This document shows, one piece after another, positions 16,469 through 28,050 of a stretch of 62,128 nt of DNA. Source of the DNA: Pseudomonas violetae (lineage in GTDB: Bacteria > Pseudomonadota > Gammaproteobacteria > Pseudomonadales > Pseudomonadaceae); contig NZ_JAKNRW010000030.1 in the NCBI RefSeq assembly GCF_023072615.1, forward strand, positions 1 to 62,128. Direction: 5' to 3'. Under the pieces are notes generated by a model. That model had not been told where the DNA came from and made no database searches. It was given only the letters and a program-made list of their open reading frames with translations. Made by a program: the position numbers and the translations under genes. Position 1 is the stretch's first letter; each line of letters begins with the position of its first letter.

Positions 16469-17023
16469 ATGGCCAAGCAAGCACTCATCGTAGTCGATAT
16501 CCAAAACGACTACTTCCCCCAAGGCAAGTGGCCACTGGTCGGCGCCGATGCTGCAGCCGACAACGCCGTACGTCTGCTCAAAGCCTTTCGCGATGGCGGT
16601 GACTCGGTGGTGCATATTCGCCATGAGTTCACTTCCGACGAAGCGCCCTTCTTCACCCCAGGCTCCGAAGGCGCGAAATTGCACCCCAAGGTTCTTAACC
16701 GCACCGATGAACCGGTGGTGCTCAAGCACTTCGTCAACTCGTTCCGTGAAACCGAACTGCAGTCGACCCTCGACGAGCAAGGCATCAAGGAGCTGGTTGT
16801 CGTCGGCAGCATGAGCCACATGTGCATCGACGGCATAGCCCGCGCCGCCGCCGACTTCGGCTACACCGTCACGGTGATTCACGACGCCTGCGCCTCACGC
16901 GACCTGGAATTCAACGGAGTCACAGTGCCTGCCGCCCAGGTTCACGCCGCATTCATGTCGGCATTGGGGTTTGCTTATGCGAAGGTGATCTCGACTGACG
17001 AATTCCTGGCAACCAGCCACTGA
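16469..17023 (+). CDS. Isochorismatase-like cysteine hydrolase
   Basis: 184 residues starting MAKQALIVVD. Catalytic triad Asp10 (DIQND), Lys86 (VVLKHF) and Cys119 (SMSHMCID) is complete. GAGG at 16457-16460 favours the ATG at 16469 over the one at 16463. The family hydrolyses amides or vinyl ethers (nicotinamidase, isochorismatase, ureidoacrylate and others); the exact substrate is not evident. Divergent from a GlxA-type regulator and closed by its own terminator. Confidence 0.9.
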   Translation: MAKQALIVVDIQNDYFPQGKWPLVGADAAADNAVRLLKAFRDGGDSVVHIRHEFTSDEAPFFTPGSEGAKLHPKVLNRTDEPVVLKHFVNSFRETELQSTLDEQGIKELVVVGSMSHMCIDGIARAAADFGYTVTVIHDACASRDLEFNGVTVPAAQVHAAFMSALGFAYAKVISTDEFLATSH

Positions 17024-17030
17024 CCTTGAA

Positions 17031-17066
17031 AAGGGCCAGGCCGAACCCTTCGGCTGGTCCTTGTTT
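17031..17066 (+). terminator. Intrinsic terminator after the cysteine hydrolase
   Basis: Imperfect stem AAGGGCCAGGCCGAA / TTCGGCTGGTCCTT followed by TGTTTT, eight bases after the stop codon. Confidence 0.8.
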
Positions 17067-17179
17067 TGCCTGCTAAAAAAGCCCGGCGGGAGCATATCGT
17101 CAGACACCCACGAGACTTACCGCTGAAATGCCGGATAATGGCGGCCAAATCGACTAGCCCGCTATTCTGGTAATCCCCC

Positions 17180-19381
17180 ATGGAAATCAAGGTCAACTTT
17201 CTCGACAACCTTCGACTTGAAGCCAAGTTCGATGACTTCACGGTGGTGGCCGATCAACCTATCCGCTACAAGGGCGATGGCTCGGCGCCGGGCCCGTTCG
17301 ACTACTTCCTGGCTTCCTCGGCGTTGTGCGCGGCGTATTTTTTAAAGTTGTACTGCAGCACGCGCAATATCCCCACCGATAACATCCGCCTATCACAGAA
17401 CAATATTGTCGACCCGGAAAACCGCTACAACCAGATCTTCAAGATCCAGGTCGAGTTACCCGCAGACATCTCCGACAAGGACCGCCAGGGCATCCTGCGC
17501 TCCATCGACCGTTGCACCGTGAAAAAAGTGGTGCAGGCCGGCCCTGAGTTTGTGATCGAAGAGGTGGACAACCTCGACGCCGATGCACAGGCGCTGCTGA
17601 TGCCTGCTTCCAACTCCCAGGCAAACACCTATATTGCTGGCAAGGACCTGCCGCTGGAGCAGACCATCGCCAATATGTCGGCCATTCTGGCGGACCTGGG
17701 CATGAAGATCGAAATCGCCTCGTGGCGCAATATCGTGCCCAATGTGTGGTCGCTGCATATCCGCGATGCACACTCGCCGATGTGCTTTACCAACGGCAAG
17801 GGTGCGACCAAGGAAGGCGCATTGGCGTCGGCGCTGGGCGAGTTTATCGAGCGACTCAACTGCAACTTCTTCTACAACGACCAGTTCTGGGGCGAAGACA
17901 TCGCCAACGCAGCGTTTGTGCACTACCCGGACGAACGCTGGTTCAAGCCTGGCCGCAAAGACGCGCTGCCGACTGAAATTCTCGACGAGCACTGCCTGAA
18001 GATTTATAACCGCGACGGTGAGCTGCGTGGCTCCCATCTGATCGATACCAACTCGGGCAATGAAGAGCGTGGCATCTGCTCGCTGCCGTACGTGCGACGT
18101 TCGGACGGTGAAGTGGTGTACTTCCCTTCCAACCTGATTGAAAACCTGTTCCTGAGCAACGGGATGAGTGCCGGTAACACCTTGGCAGAAGCCCAGGTGC
18201 AGTGTCTGTCGGAGATCTTCGAGCGCGCGGTCAAACGTGAAATCATCGAGGGTGAATTCGCCTTGCCGGATGTACCGGCCGACGTGCTGGCGAAGTACCC
18301 GGGTATCCTGGCCGGCATTCAGGCACTGGAAGAGCAAGGGTTCCCCGTATTGGTCAAGGATGCGTCCCTGGGAGGTGAATTCCCGGTGATGTGCGTCACC
18401 CTGATGAACCCGCGCACCGGCGGCGTGTTCGCCTCGTTCGGTGCCCACCCTAGCCTGGAAGTGGCGCTGGAACGCAGCCTGACCGAATTGCTCCAGGGGC
18501 GCAGCTTCGAAGGCCTCAACGACTTGCCCCAGCCGACTTTTGAAGGGCACGCGGTGACCGAGCCGAACAACTTCGTCGAGCACTTCATCGACTCGAGCGG
18601 CGTAGTGTCGTGGCGCTTCTTCAGCTCAAAATCGGATTACGAATTTGTAGAGTGGGATTTCTCCGGCCAGGGCGAAAACTCGAATGCCGAGGAAGCCGAG
18701 ACCTTGTTCGGCATTCTTGATGGCATGGGCAAGCAAGTGTACATGGCGGTTTACGAACATATCGGCGCCAAGGCGTGCCGCATCCTGGTGCCAGACTATT
18801 CGGAAATCTACCCTGCGGACGACCTGATCTGGGACAACACCAACAAAGCGCTGTTCTTCCGCGCCGACATCCTCAATCTGCATCGCCTGGATGAAGAGGA
18901 ACTGCGGGCACTGGTTGAGCGCCTGGTGGAAAGTGAGCTGGACGACTACACCGACATCACTTCGTTGATCGGCATCGAATTTGATGACAACACCGCCTGG
19001 GGTCAGTTGACGATCCTGGAGTTGAAGCTGCTGATCTATCTCGCCTTGCAGCAATATGAAGAGGCGAAAGAGGCGGTGGAAATGTTCCTGCAGTACAACG
19101 ACAACACGGTTGAACGTGGCCTGTTCTATCAGGCAGTCAACGTGGTGCTGGAAATGAAGCTGGACGAAGACCTGGAACTGGAAGACTACGAGGCCAATTT
19201 CCGCCGGATGTTTGGCAACGAGCGAACGGATGCAGCGATCGGGTCGGTGGACGGTAGCGTGCGCTTCCATGGCTTGACGCCGACCAGCATGAAGCTGGAA
19301 GGGTTGGATCGGCATCTGCGGCTGATCGACAGCTACAAGAAACTGCACTCGGCGCGGGCCAATGTGACTACGTTTTTGTAG
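17180..19381 (+). CDS. ycaO: OsmC-YcaO fusion protein
   Basis: 733 residues in three parts. An OsmC-like domain (1-about 135) keeps two candidate redox cysteines (Cys50 in SSALCAAYF, Cys112 in IDRCTVKK). A YcaO ATP-binding domain (about 160-530) shows the family Glu-rich motifs SALGEFIERLNCNFF, QVQCLSEIFERAVK and ERSLTELLQGR. A C-terminal helical TPR-like part (about 570-733) follows. YcaO enzymes activate amide carbonyls with ATP; the E. coli member aids RimO-dependent S12 methylthiolation. It stands alone between a terminator and an AT-rich insert. Confidence 0.9.
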   Translation: MEIKVNFLDNLRLEAKFDDFTVVADQPIRYKGDGSAPGPFDYFLASSALCAAYFLKLYCSTRNIPTDNIRLSQNNIVDPENRYNQIFKIQVELPADISDKDRQGILRSIDRCTVKKVVQAGPEFVIEEVDNLDADAQALLMPASNSQANTYIAGKDLPLEQTIANMSAILADLGMKIEIASWRNIVPNVWSLHIRDAHSPMCFTNGKGATKEGALASALGEFIERLNCNFFYNDQFWGEDIANAAFVHYPDERWFKPGRKDALPTEILDEHCLKIYNRDGELRGSHLIDTNSGNEERGICSLPYVRRSDGEVVYFPSNLIENLFLSNGMSAGNTLAEAQVQCLSEIFERAVKREIIEGEFALPDVPADVLAKYPGILAGIQALEEQGFPVLVKDASLGGEFPVMCVTLMNPRTGGVFASFGAHPSLEVALERSLTELLQGRSFEGLNDLPQPTFEGHAVTEPNNFVEHFIDSSGVVSWRFFSSKSDYEFVEWDFSGQGENSNAEEAETLFGILDGMGKQVYMAVYEHIGAKACRILVPDYSEIYPADDLIWDNTNKALFFRADILNLHRLDEEELRALVERLVESELDDYTDITSLIGIEFDDNTAWGQLTILELKLLIYLALQQYEEAKEAVEMFLQYNDNTVERGLFYQAVNVVLEMKLDEDLELEDYEANFRRMFGNERTDAAIGSVDGSVRFHGLTPTSMKLEGLDRHLRLIDSYKKLHSARANVTTFL

Positions 19382-19637
19382 GAGCGGCCGCACGGCGTTC
19401 CGTTTGCTGCGGGCGGTGTTCCGACGACGAATGATTACATGGCCTGCGTGGCTCTGCTATGCCTGGATCTTGGGAGCGCCACCCGCACGAAACCGACGCC
19501 CGCATTGAGGGTTTCGTATTGCTTAACCAATATGAAGTCCTAATTCCATATGCGCGTACGCTACCCAATCTCGGTGTTCGGATTGGGTGGCAGCGTTACA
19601 AGGCATTTCGTAAAGAACCTAAAAACCAAGTTACTCA
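19382..19637. other. Non-coding stretch with a hairpin; possible dispersed element
   Basis: 256 bases without a convincing gene. It contains a perfect 8-bp stem ACCCAATC / GATTGGGT (19563-19588) with no T-run. A 60-codon open frame on + (19459-19641) and a 66-codon one on minus exist, but neither has a ribosome-binding site or a recognisable family. I suspect a repeated Pseudomonas intergenic element, unverified. Confidence 0.35.
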
Positions 19638-20213
19638 TTAAATGCAGGAAATATAAAAAATATCTTCACCGACATGCCGGACATCAACCCTTTCATTTAG
19701 CTCAGTGTCATCCGGCCCTAGTACCGAATAATAATGCAGCAAGTATGCTTCGGGGGTCATTGGTACCTTGGACTGCGAAATCCATTTATGGACACCGAAG
19801 ATAATGCCGCCGACACTGACAATTGGAGCAGGATACAACTGAAATATCTGGAAAAAATTTGGACCTGAGAATGTGCTGACCATGATCGTCGACGGCCCAA
19901 AGATCAGGAACAAGCCGCCTACAAAGCAAAGCCCCGAGCCAATCCATTTGAGGCTCCAGCTGAAGAGGTCATCCCTCCAGTCCTTGTCGAGCTCGGATGC
20001 TATATAGTCAGCGTAGTCCTCAGTGAACTCTTCGACTGTATACTCTCGTGGTAGAGAGCTCACCCTAACTTCCCACTTATCTGCTTTGCCTTCATGCCCT
20101 TGCATCATAACCACTCGATAAAATTCAGGAGTGGAGATTAACCAAAGAAAAGTCACGATAGTCGTGTAGACCACATGAAAAACAAAAAACAGAATATTCC
20201 TACAGCGAAACAC
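19638..20213 (-). CDS. Orphan hypothetical membrane protein, AT-rich
   Basis: About 191 residues from a GTG at 20213; no ribosome-binding site is evident there and a start a few codons later is possible. A hydrophobic N-terminal segment (about 7-25) and two more (about 90-110, 120-143) surround a charged middle (EEFTEDYADYIASELDKDWRDD). Codon use is visibly more AT-rich than in all neighbours, suggesting acquisition by transfer. I recognise no family. Its 5' end abuts the ssb terminator, so it needs read-through or an own promoter. Confidence 0.6.
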   Translation of the reverse strand: MFRCRNILFFVFHVVYTTIVTFLWLISTPEFYRVVMMQGHEGKADKWEVRVSSLPREYTVEEFTEDYADYIASELDKDWRDDLFSWSLKWIGSGLCFVGGLFLIFGPSTIMVSTFSGPNFFQIFQLYPAPIVSVGGIIFGVHKWISQSKVPMTPEAYLLHYYSVLGPDDTELNERVDVRHVGEDIFYISCI

Positions 20214-20216
20214 TAA

Positions 20217-20246
20217 AAAGCCCCAAACGCATACGCTTTGGGGCTT
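20217..20246 (-). terminator. Intrinsic terminator of ssb
   Basis: On the minus strand AAAGCCCCAAA-cg-tatg-cg-TTTGGGGCTTTTT follows ssb by about 40 bases, with a T-run. Its distal edge lies immediately against the start of the orphan membrane ORF. Confidence 0.88.
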
Positions 20247-20284
20247 TCAGGGAAATACTTTACAGTTTTAGTCTAAGGTAACTC

Positions 20285-20818
20285 TCAGAACGGAATATCG
20301 TCATCAAAGCTGTCGAAATCCGGAGCTGGCTGCGGAGCGGCCTGCTGAGGTGCCGGACGCGACTGCTGCGGTGCAGACTGTTGTTGTGGTGCCTGCGGGC
20401 GTGGAGCCTGCTGGCGTGGAGCCGGGGCGGACTGCTGGTAGTTGTTGCCCCCGCCTTGCTGGTCACCCTGCTGTGGACGACCGCCCAACAGTTGCATGGT
20501 GCCTTGCATGTCGACCACGATTTCAGTGGTGTAACGCTTGATACCGTCTTTTTCCCATTCACGGGTCTGCAGCTTGCCTTCGATGTACACCTGCGAACCC
20601 TTACGCAGGTATTCGCCGGCGATCTCAGCAACCTTGCCGAACATCGATACACGGTGCCATTCGGTCTTCTCGACCTTCTGACCGGTTTGCTTATCGGTCC
20701 ATTGTTCGCTGGTCGCCAGACTCAGGTTGGTCACGGCGTTACCGTTAGGCAGGTAGCGAACTTCGGGATCCTGGCCGCAAGTGCCGACCAATATGACTTT
20801 GTTAACCCCACGGGCCAT
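20285..20818 (-). CDS. ssb: Single-stranded DNA-binding protein
   Basis: 177 residues: N-terminal OB fold (MARGVNKVILVGTCGQDPEV to about 110), then a long Gln/Pro/Ala-rich linker, then the acidic tip DFDSFDDDIPF that docks repair proteins. It lies 9 bases after the MFS gene on the same strand, so the two may be co-transcribed, and has its own terminator. Confidence 0.97.
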   Translation of the reverse strand: MARGVNKVILVGTCGQDPEVRYLPNGNAVTNLSLATSEQWTDKQTGQKVEKTEWHRVSMFGKVAEIAGEYLRKGSQVYIEGKLQTREWEKDGIKRYTTEIVVDMQGTMQLLGGRPQQGDQQGGGNNYQQSAPAPRQQAPRPQAPQQQSAPQQSRPAPQQAAPQPAPDFDSFDDDIPF

Positions 20819-20827
20819 AACGTTCTC

Positions 20828-22225
20828 CTAGGCTTCGCACGCTGTCGGGGCCGGGTTGTTCACCAGGCGCTCGAGGGTGGTGCGATCCAATAGTTCGGTG
20901 TCCAATTTGATGTAAATGGCTGCTTCATCAGCAACCACGACTGCATCTGTTACCCCTACGACGGCCATCAGGCGCTCGACCAGACCCGCTTCGCGGATCG
21001 CTTCGGGCGACAGCGGCAAGCGCAGGCTCGTCACGTAGGGAGGTTCGCGCATGGTAACAGCAAAGGCCAACCAGAGGGCAGCCAGCCCGGCGCATCCAAG
21101 GAACACAGCCGACAAACCGCCATGCTGGAACATCCACCCGCCCATGATCCCGCCCAACGCCGAACCGAGGAACTGACTGGTGGAATAAACCCCCATAGCC
21201 GTGCCCTTGCCGCCTGCCGGTGAAACCTTGCTGATCAGCGAGGGCAACGAGGCTTCCAGCAGGTTGAATGCGGTGAAGAACACCACCGTGCCAATTACCA
21301 GAGCCCGCAAGCTATCGCCGAACTGCCAGAAGAATAGCTCAGTGAGCATCAGCGTCAGCACCGCGCCCAATAAAACTCGTTTCATTTTACGTTTCTTCTC
21401 ACCGTAGATAATGAACGGGATCATGGCGAAGAAAGAAATCAGCAGCGCGGTGAGGTATACCCACCAGTGCTGCTCCTTGGGAAGGCCGGCTTTTTCGACC
21501 AGTGCCAGGGGCAAAACAACGAAGCTGGACATCAACATGGCGTGCAACACAAAAATGCCGAGGTCCAGGCGCAACAGGTCCGGGTGCTTGAGCGTTGGCA
21601 ACAGCGCCTGGCGTGCCACACCGGATTCTCGATGCTGCAGCGGACCGGTGGCACGGGGCACCATGAACATCACGATGGCAATGCCGAGCAGCGCCATGCC
21701 TCCGGTGGCGAGGAACAGCCCGGACAGCCCAAAGGCGCGTGTCAGCAGCGGGCCTACGACCATTGCAACGGCGAATGACAAGCCGATGGTCATGCCGATC
21801 ATGGCCATGGCTTTCGTGCGGTGCTGCTCGCGGGTCAAGTCTGACAGCAGCGCCATCACCGCAGCGGAAATTGCGCCCGCGCCCTGCAGGATCCGCCCGG
21901 CAATCACACCCCAGATAGAATCGGCATTGGCGGCCAATATGCTACCCAGGGCAAAGATGATGAGCCCCAGGTAGATCACCGGGCGACGGCCGATGCGGTC
22001 GGAAATGAAGCCTAAGGGAATCTGGAAGAGCGCCTGGGTCAGGCCGTAAGCGCCAATCGCCAGTCCGATGAGGGCCGGGGTCGCTCCAGCCAGGTCCATG
22101 CCATAGGTCGCCAACACTGGCAATACCATGAACATGCCAAGCATACGGAAGGCGAACACCAGGGCCAGACCGCTTGCTGCGCGGGTCTCACTGCCACTCA
22201 TGCGTTCGCTGTGGGGATCGTGCAT
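20828..22225 (-). CDS. MFS transporter, YajR-like
   Basis: 465 residues with about 12 membrane segments and the MFS motif A GFISDRIGRRPVIYLG between segments 2 and 3. After segment 12 there is a soluble C-terminal domain of about 70 residues (LVERLMAVVGVTDAVVVADEAAIYIKLD) like the YAM domain of E. coli YajR. Substrate unknown. It is divergent from uvrA across 191 bases and directly upstream of ssb. Confidence 0.85.
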   Translation of the reverse strand: MHDPHSERMSGSETRAASGLALVFAFRMLGMFMVLPVLATYGMDLAGATPALIGLAIGAYGLTQALFQIPLGFISDRIGRRPVIYLGLIIFALGSILAANADSIWGVIAGRILQGAGAISAAVMALLSDLTREQHRTKAMAMIGMTIGLSFAVAMVVGPLLTRAFGLSGLFLATGGMALLGIAIVMFMVPRATGPLQHRESGVARQALLPTLKHPDLLRLDLGIFVLHAMLMSSFVVLPLALVEKAGLPKEQHWWVYLTALLISFFAMIPFIIYGEKKRKMKRVLLGAVLTLMLTELFFWQFGDSLRALVIGTVVFFTAFNLLEASLPSLISKVSPAGGKGTAMGVYSTSQFLGSALGGIMGGWMFQHGGLSAVFLGCAGLAALWLAFAVTMREPPYVTSLRLPLSPEAIREAGLVERLMAVVGVTDAVVVADEAAIYIKLDTELLDRTTLERLVNNPAPTACEA

Positions 22226-22348
22226 GGAAAAACCTCATGTGAACCGGCGGCGATTCTACCAGTCCCATCGATTGACAGGGTATATCGCGACGCTTTGCCG
22301 CGCTCACCTGACAGACTCTTCATGTAAGAGAATAACCCGCTCGTTTGA

Positions 22349-22368
22349 TAGTGTGCATCCATCCAGTA
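22349..22368. promoter_or_regulatory. LexA-like SOS box before uvrA
   Basis: TAGTG-N10-CAGTA departs from the palindrome TACTG-N10-CAGTA at one base. It sits about 50 bases before the uvrA start and near a TATACT at 22377-22382 that could be its -10 element. The inner ten bases (TGCATCCATC) are less AT-rich than strong Pseudomonas SOS boxes. Confidence 0.45.
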
Positions 22369-22416
22369 TTTGGCCGTATACTCCTACGTTTTCGACGCCC
22401 GCCAAGCGAGGCCACT

Positions 22417-25251
<2,835 letters not shown>

Positions 25252-25263
25252 TTCAAGCCCACG

Positions 25264-25303
25264 AAAAAGCCCCTGTCACTTTGTCGGTGACAGGGGCTTT
25301 TTT
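25264..25303. terminator. Bidirectional terminator between uvrA and the ferritin gene
   Basis: AAAAAGCCCCTGTCAC and GTGACAGGGGCTTTTTT form a near-perfect stem with a short loop and runs of A and T on both sides, placed between convergent genes. Confidence 0.93.
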
Positions 25304-25314
25304 GTATCAGGGAA

Positions 25315-25779
25315 TCAGAACTGCGATTGCAGGTAATTCTCCAGACCAATCAACTTGATCAGACCCAACTGCTTCTCAAGCCAGTAGGTGTGATCTTCTT
25401 CAGTGTCGTTCAGTTGAATGCGCAGGATCTCGCGACTGACGTAGTCCTTGTGCAGCTCGCAGAGCTCGATGCCCTTGCAGAGTGCGGCGCGGACTTTGTA
25501 TTCCAGTCGAAGGTCGGCAGCGAGCATATCAGGCACCGTAGTGCCGACATCCAAGTCGTCCGGACGCATGCGTGGCGTGCCTTCCAGCATCAGGATACGA
25601 CGCATCAGGGCGTCAGCGTGCTGCGCTTCTTCTTCCATCTCGTGGTTGATACGTTCGTAGAGCTCGGTGAAACCCCAGTCCTCGTACATCCGCGAATGGA
25701 TGAAATATTGATCACGAGCCGCCAGTTCGCCGGTGAGCAACGTGTTGAGGTAATCGATTACGTCTGGGTGCCCTTGCAT
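25315..25779 (-). CDS. ftnA: Ferritin-like iron storage protein (FtnA/BfrA type)
   Basis: 154 residues starting MQGHPDVIDYLNTLL; an extension to 25830 is unlikely. The di-iron ligands of the ferritin family are visible: Glu18, Glu51 and His54, with further Glu in the C-terminal half (TEEDHTYWLE). At position 52, where bacterioferritins have the haem-binding Met (E-M-K-H in E. coli), it has Ala (E-A-Q-H), so haem binding is not expected. It matches the P. aeruginosa protein beside katA that was renamed FtnA. Confidence 0.88.
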   Translation of the reverse strand: MQGHPDVIDYLNTLLTGELAARDQYFIHSRMYEDWGFTELYERINHEMEEEAQHADALMRRILMLEGTPRMRPDDLDVGTTVPDMLAADLRLEYKVRAALCKGIELCELHKDYVSREILRIQLNDTEEDHTYWLEKQLGLIKLIGLENYLQSQF

Positions 25780-25892
25780 CGCCCTACATCTCCCTGCTTG
25801 AAAGTCTGTAGTTTGAACCAACCCGACCAATTGGTCACGCCGATTGCGCGATAAAAGCGAGGATATTCTGAGAAAAGCAGTTTAAATAACGC

Positions 25893-25917
25893 AAAAACCG
25901 CCCAAATGAGGGCGGTT
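25893..25917 (-). terminator. Intrinsic terminator of katA
   Basis: On the minus strand AACCGCCC-TCATTT-GGGCGGTT runs into a short T-run (TTTTTG), just after the katA stop. Confidence 0.88.
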
Positions 25918-25928
25918 CTGCTTCTCGT

Positions 25929-27383
25929 TTAGACTTCGTTAAGCTGTACGTTGAGCACCTTTGCGATTGCTTCTCCATACGCTGGGTCGGCTCTGAAGAA
26001 ATGCTGCAACTGACGATCAACCACATCGCTGGAAACTCCGGTCATAGCGCCGGCAATGTTGTTGACGAGCAGGTTCTTCTGCTCATCGCTCATCAGACGG
26101 AACAGCGCACCAGCGTGACTGTAATAATCGGTGTCCTCGCGATGATCATAACGATCAGCCGCTCCGCTCAAGGTCAGCGCAGGCTCTGCGTAACGCGGCG
26201 CTTGCTTCGGCGAATCTACATAGCTGTTCGGTTCGTAATTCGGTGCTGCGCCGCCATTGCTGCCGAACGCCATCGATCCATCACGCTGGTAGCTGTTGAC
26301 CTGGTTACGCGCAGCGTTCACCGGCAGTTGTTGGTGGTTGGTGCCAACACGGTAGCGGTGGGCATCGGCGTAAGCGAACACACGACCTTGCAGCATGCGA
26401 TCCGGCGACAAACCCACACCCGGAACCATGTTGCTCGGACCGAATGCCGCCTGCTCTACTTCGGCAAAATAGTTCTGAGGATTCCGGTTGAGTTCAAGCT
26501 CACCGACTTCGATCAGCGGGAACTCTTTCTGCGACCAGGTCTTGGTCACGTCGAACGGATTTTCGTAATGAGCGGCGGCCTGGGCCTCAGACATGATCTG
26601 AATGCACACTCGCCATTTCGGGAAGTCACCGCGCTCGATCGCCTCGAACAGGTCGCGCTGGGCGTAATCAGGGTCGGTACCGGCCAGGCGTGCAGCGTCT
26701 GCCGGGGCCAGGTTCTTGATCCCTTGCTGGGTTTTGTAATGCCACTTCACCCAGTGACGCTCGCCCTTGGCATTGAGCAGGCTGTAGGTGTGGCTGCCGA
26801 AGCCGTGCATGTGACGGTAACCGTCCGGAATGCCTCGGTCCGAGAACAGGATGGTGACCTGGTGCAGGGCCTCAGGCGAGTGAGACCAAAAATCCCACAT
26901 CATCTGTGCACTTTTGAGATTGCTCTGCGGCAGACGCTTTTGCGTGTGGATGAAGTCCGGAAACTTCAGCGGATCACGGATGAAGAACACTGGTGTGTTG
27001 TTACCGACAATGTCCCAGTTACCTTCCTCGGTATAGAACTTCAGGGCAAAGCCCCGTGGATCGCGCTCGGTATCGGCGGAACCGCGCTCACCACCTACCG
27101 TGGAGAATCGCAAGAAGGTTGGGGTTTGCTTGCCGACAGCTTCAAATAGTTTGGCACTGGTGTATTCCATGATGTCGCGGGTCACGGTGAACGTGCCGTA
27201 GGCACCCGAACCCTTGGCGTGGACACGACGCTCAGGGATGTTTTCACGGTTGAAATGGGCGAGCTTTTCGATCAGATGAAAGTCGTCAAGAAGCAGCGGG
27301 CCGCGAGGGCCGGCGGAGCGGGAATTCTGGTTATCGGCGACAGGAGCGCCACTGGCGGTGGTTAGCGTTTTGTTCTGACTCAT
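25929..27383 (-). CDS. katA: KatA, clade 3 monofunctional haem catalase
   Basis: 484 residues from the ATG at 27383 (AGAGGAAG ribosome-binding site); the in-frame extension to 27458 is not needed. Distal catalytic His55 lies in RRVHAKGSGAYG, Asn in WDIVGNNTPVFF, and the proximal haem Tyr in GRVFAYADAHRYRVG. Length is that of small-subunit catalases that bind NADPH. It detoxifies hydrogen peroxide. The ferritin gene lies next downstream but a terminator separates them. Confidence 0.97.
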   Translation of the reverse strand: MSQNKTLTTASGAPVADNQNSRSAGPRGPLLLDDFHLIEKLAHFNRENIPERRVHAKGSGAYGTFTVTRDIMEYTSAKLFEAVGKQTPTFLRFSTVGGERGSADTERDPRGFALKFYTEEGNWDIVGNNTPVFFIRDPLKFPDFIHTQKRLPQSNLKSAQMMWDFWSHSPEALHQVTILFSDRGIPDGYRHMHGFGSHTYSLLNAKGERHWVKWHYKTQQGIKNLAPADAARLAGTDPDYAQRDLFEAIERGDFPKWRVCIQIMSEAQAAAHYENPFDVTKTWSQKEFPLIEVGELELNRNPQNYFAEVEQAAFGPSNMVPGVGLSPDRMLQGRVFAYADAHRYRVGTNHQQLPVNAARNQVNSYQRDGSMAFGSNGGAAPNYEPNSYVDSPKQAPRYAEPALTLSGAADRYDHREDTDYYSHAGALFRLMSDEQKNLLVNNIAGAMTGVSSDVVDRQLQHFFRADPAYGEAIAKVLNVQLNEV

Positions 27384-27575
27384 GCGGTGTTCTTCCTCTG
27401 TCTGATCTGGATCTTGCCGGCCAATCGGCTTGGGATAAGTATCACCATTGATCAGCACACCTACAAATTCATTAATTTGCGGACATCAATAGAAAAATAC
27501 TAAGAACGATCCAGATCGAATAATGACTGCAACAGGCATAGGGAGCGTTTACGAACAGCGCGTTTATAACAGACA

Positions 27576-27606
27576 CAAAAAACCGGGCACTAGGCCCGGT
27601 TTTTCG
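27576..27606 (-). terminator. Terminator ending the alpha ribosomal operon
   Basis: On the minus strand AAAAACCGGGC-CTAGT-GCCCGGTTTTTTG follows rplQ by about 20 bases: strong stem with T-run. It closes the whole superoperon on this side. Confidence 0.93.
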
Positions 27607-27621
27607 TTTCAGACTGACGTC

Positions 27622-28008
27622 TTACTCAGCGGATACAGCTTCACCGCCAACTGGACGATCAACCAACTCAACGTACGCCATAGGCGCGTTGTCACCCGTG
27701 CGGAAACCGCACTTGAGGATGCGCAGGTAGCCACCCTCACGGGTAGCGTAACGCTTGCCCAGGTCGTTGAAGAGCTTACCAACGATAGCTTTCGAACGAG
27801 TACGGTCGAAAGCCAGACGGCGGTTAGCCAGGCTGTCTGTCTTAGCCAAAGTGATCAGCGGCTCAGCAACGCGACGCAGTTCTTTGGCTTTTGGCAGTGT
27901 AGTTTTGATCAGCTCGTGCTCGAACAGCGACACCGCCATGTTTTGAAACATGGCCTTGCGGTGCGAGCTGGTGCGGCTCAGGTGACGACCACTTTTACGA
28001 TGACGCAT
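27622..28008 (-). CDS. rplQ: 50S ribosomal protein L17
   Basis: 128 residues beginning MRHRKSGRHLSRTSSHRKAM, the standard L17 start. Last gene of the rpsM-rpsK-rpsD-rpoA-rplQ unit, 42 bases after rpoA and followed by a strong terminator. Confidence 0.98.
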   Translation of the reverse strand: MRHRKSGRHLSRTSSHRKAMFQNMAVSLFEHELIKTTLPKAKELRRVAEPLITLAKTDSLANRRLAFDRTRSKAIVGKLFNDLGKRYATREGGYLRILKCGFRTGDNAPMAYVELVDRPVGGEAVSAE

Positions 28009-28050
28009 GGTTCATTCCTTACCAAACACAACGTTCGGTGATTACGACGA

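Noticed and set aside
19459..19641. A 60-codon + frame after ycaO
   Set aside because: No ribosome-binding site, no family, and it ends in the AT-rich insert; kept only as part of a non-coding note.
27384..27560. Possible OxyR site before katA
   Set aside because: Only scattered matches to the ATAG-N7-CTAT pattern; too weak to report.
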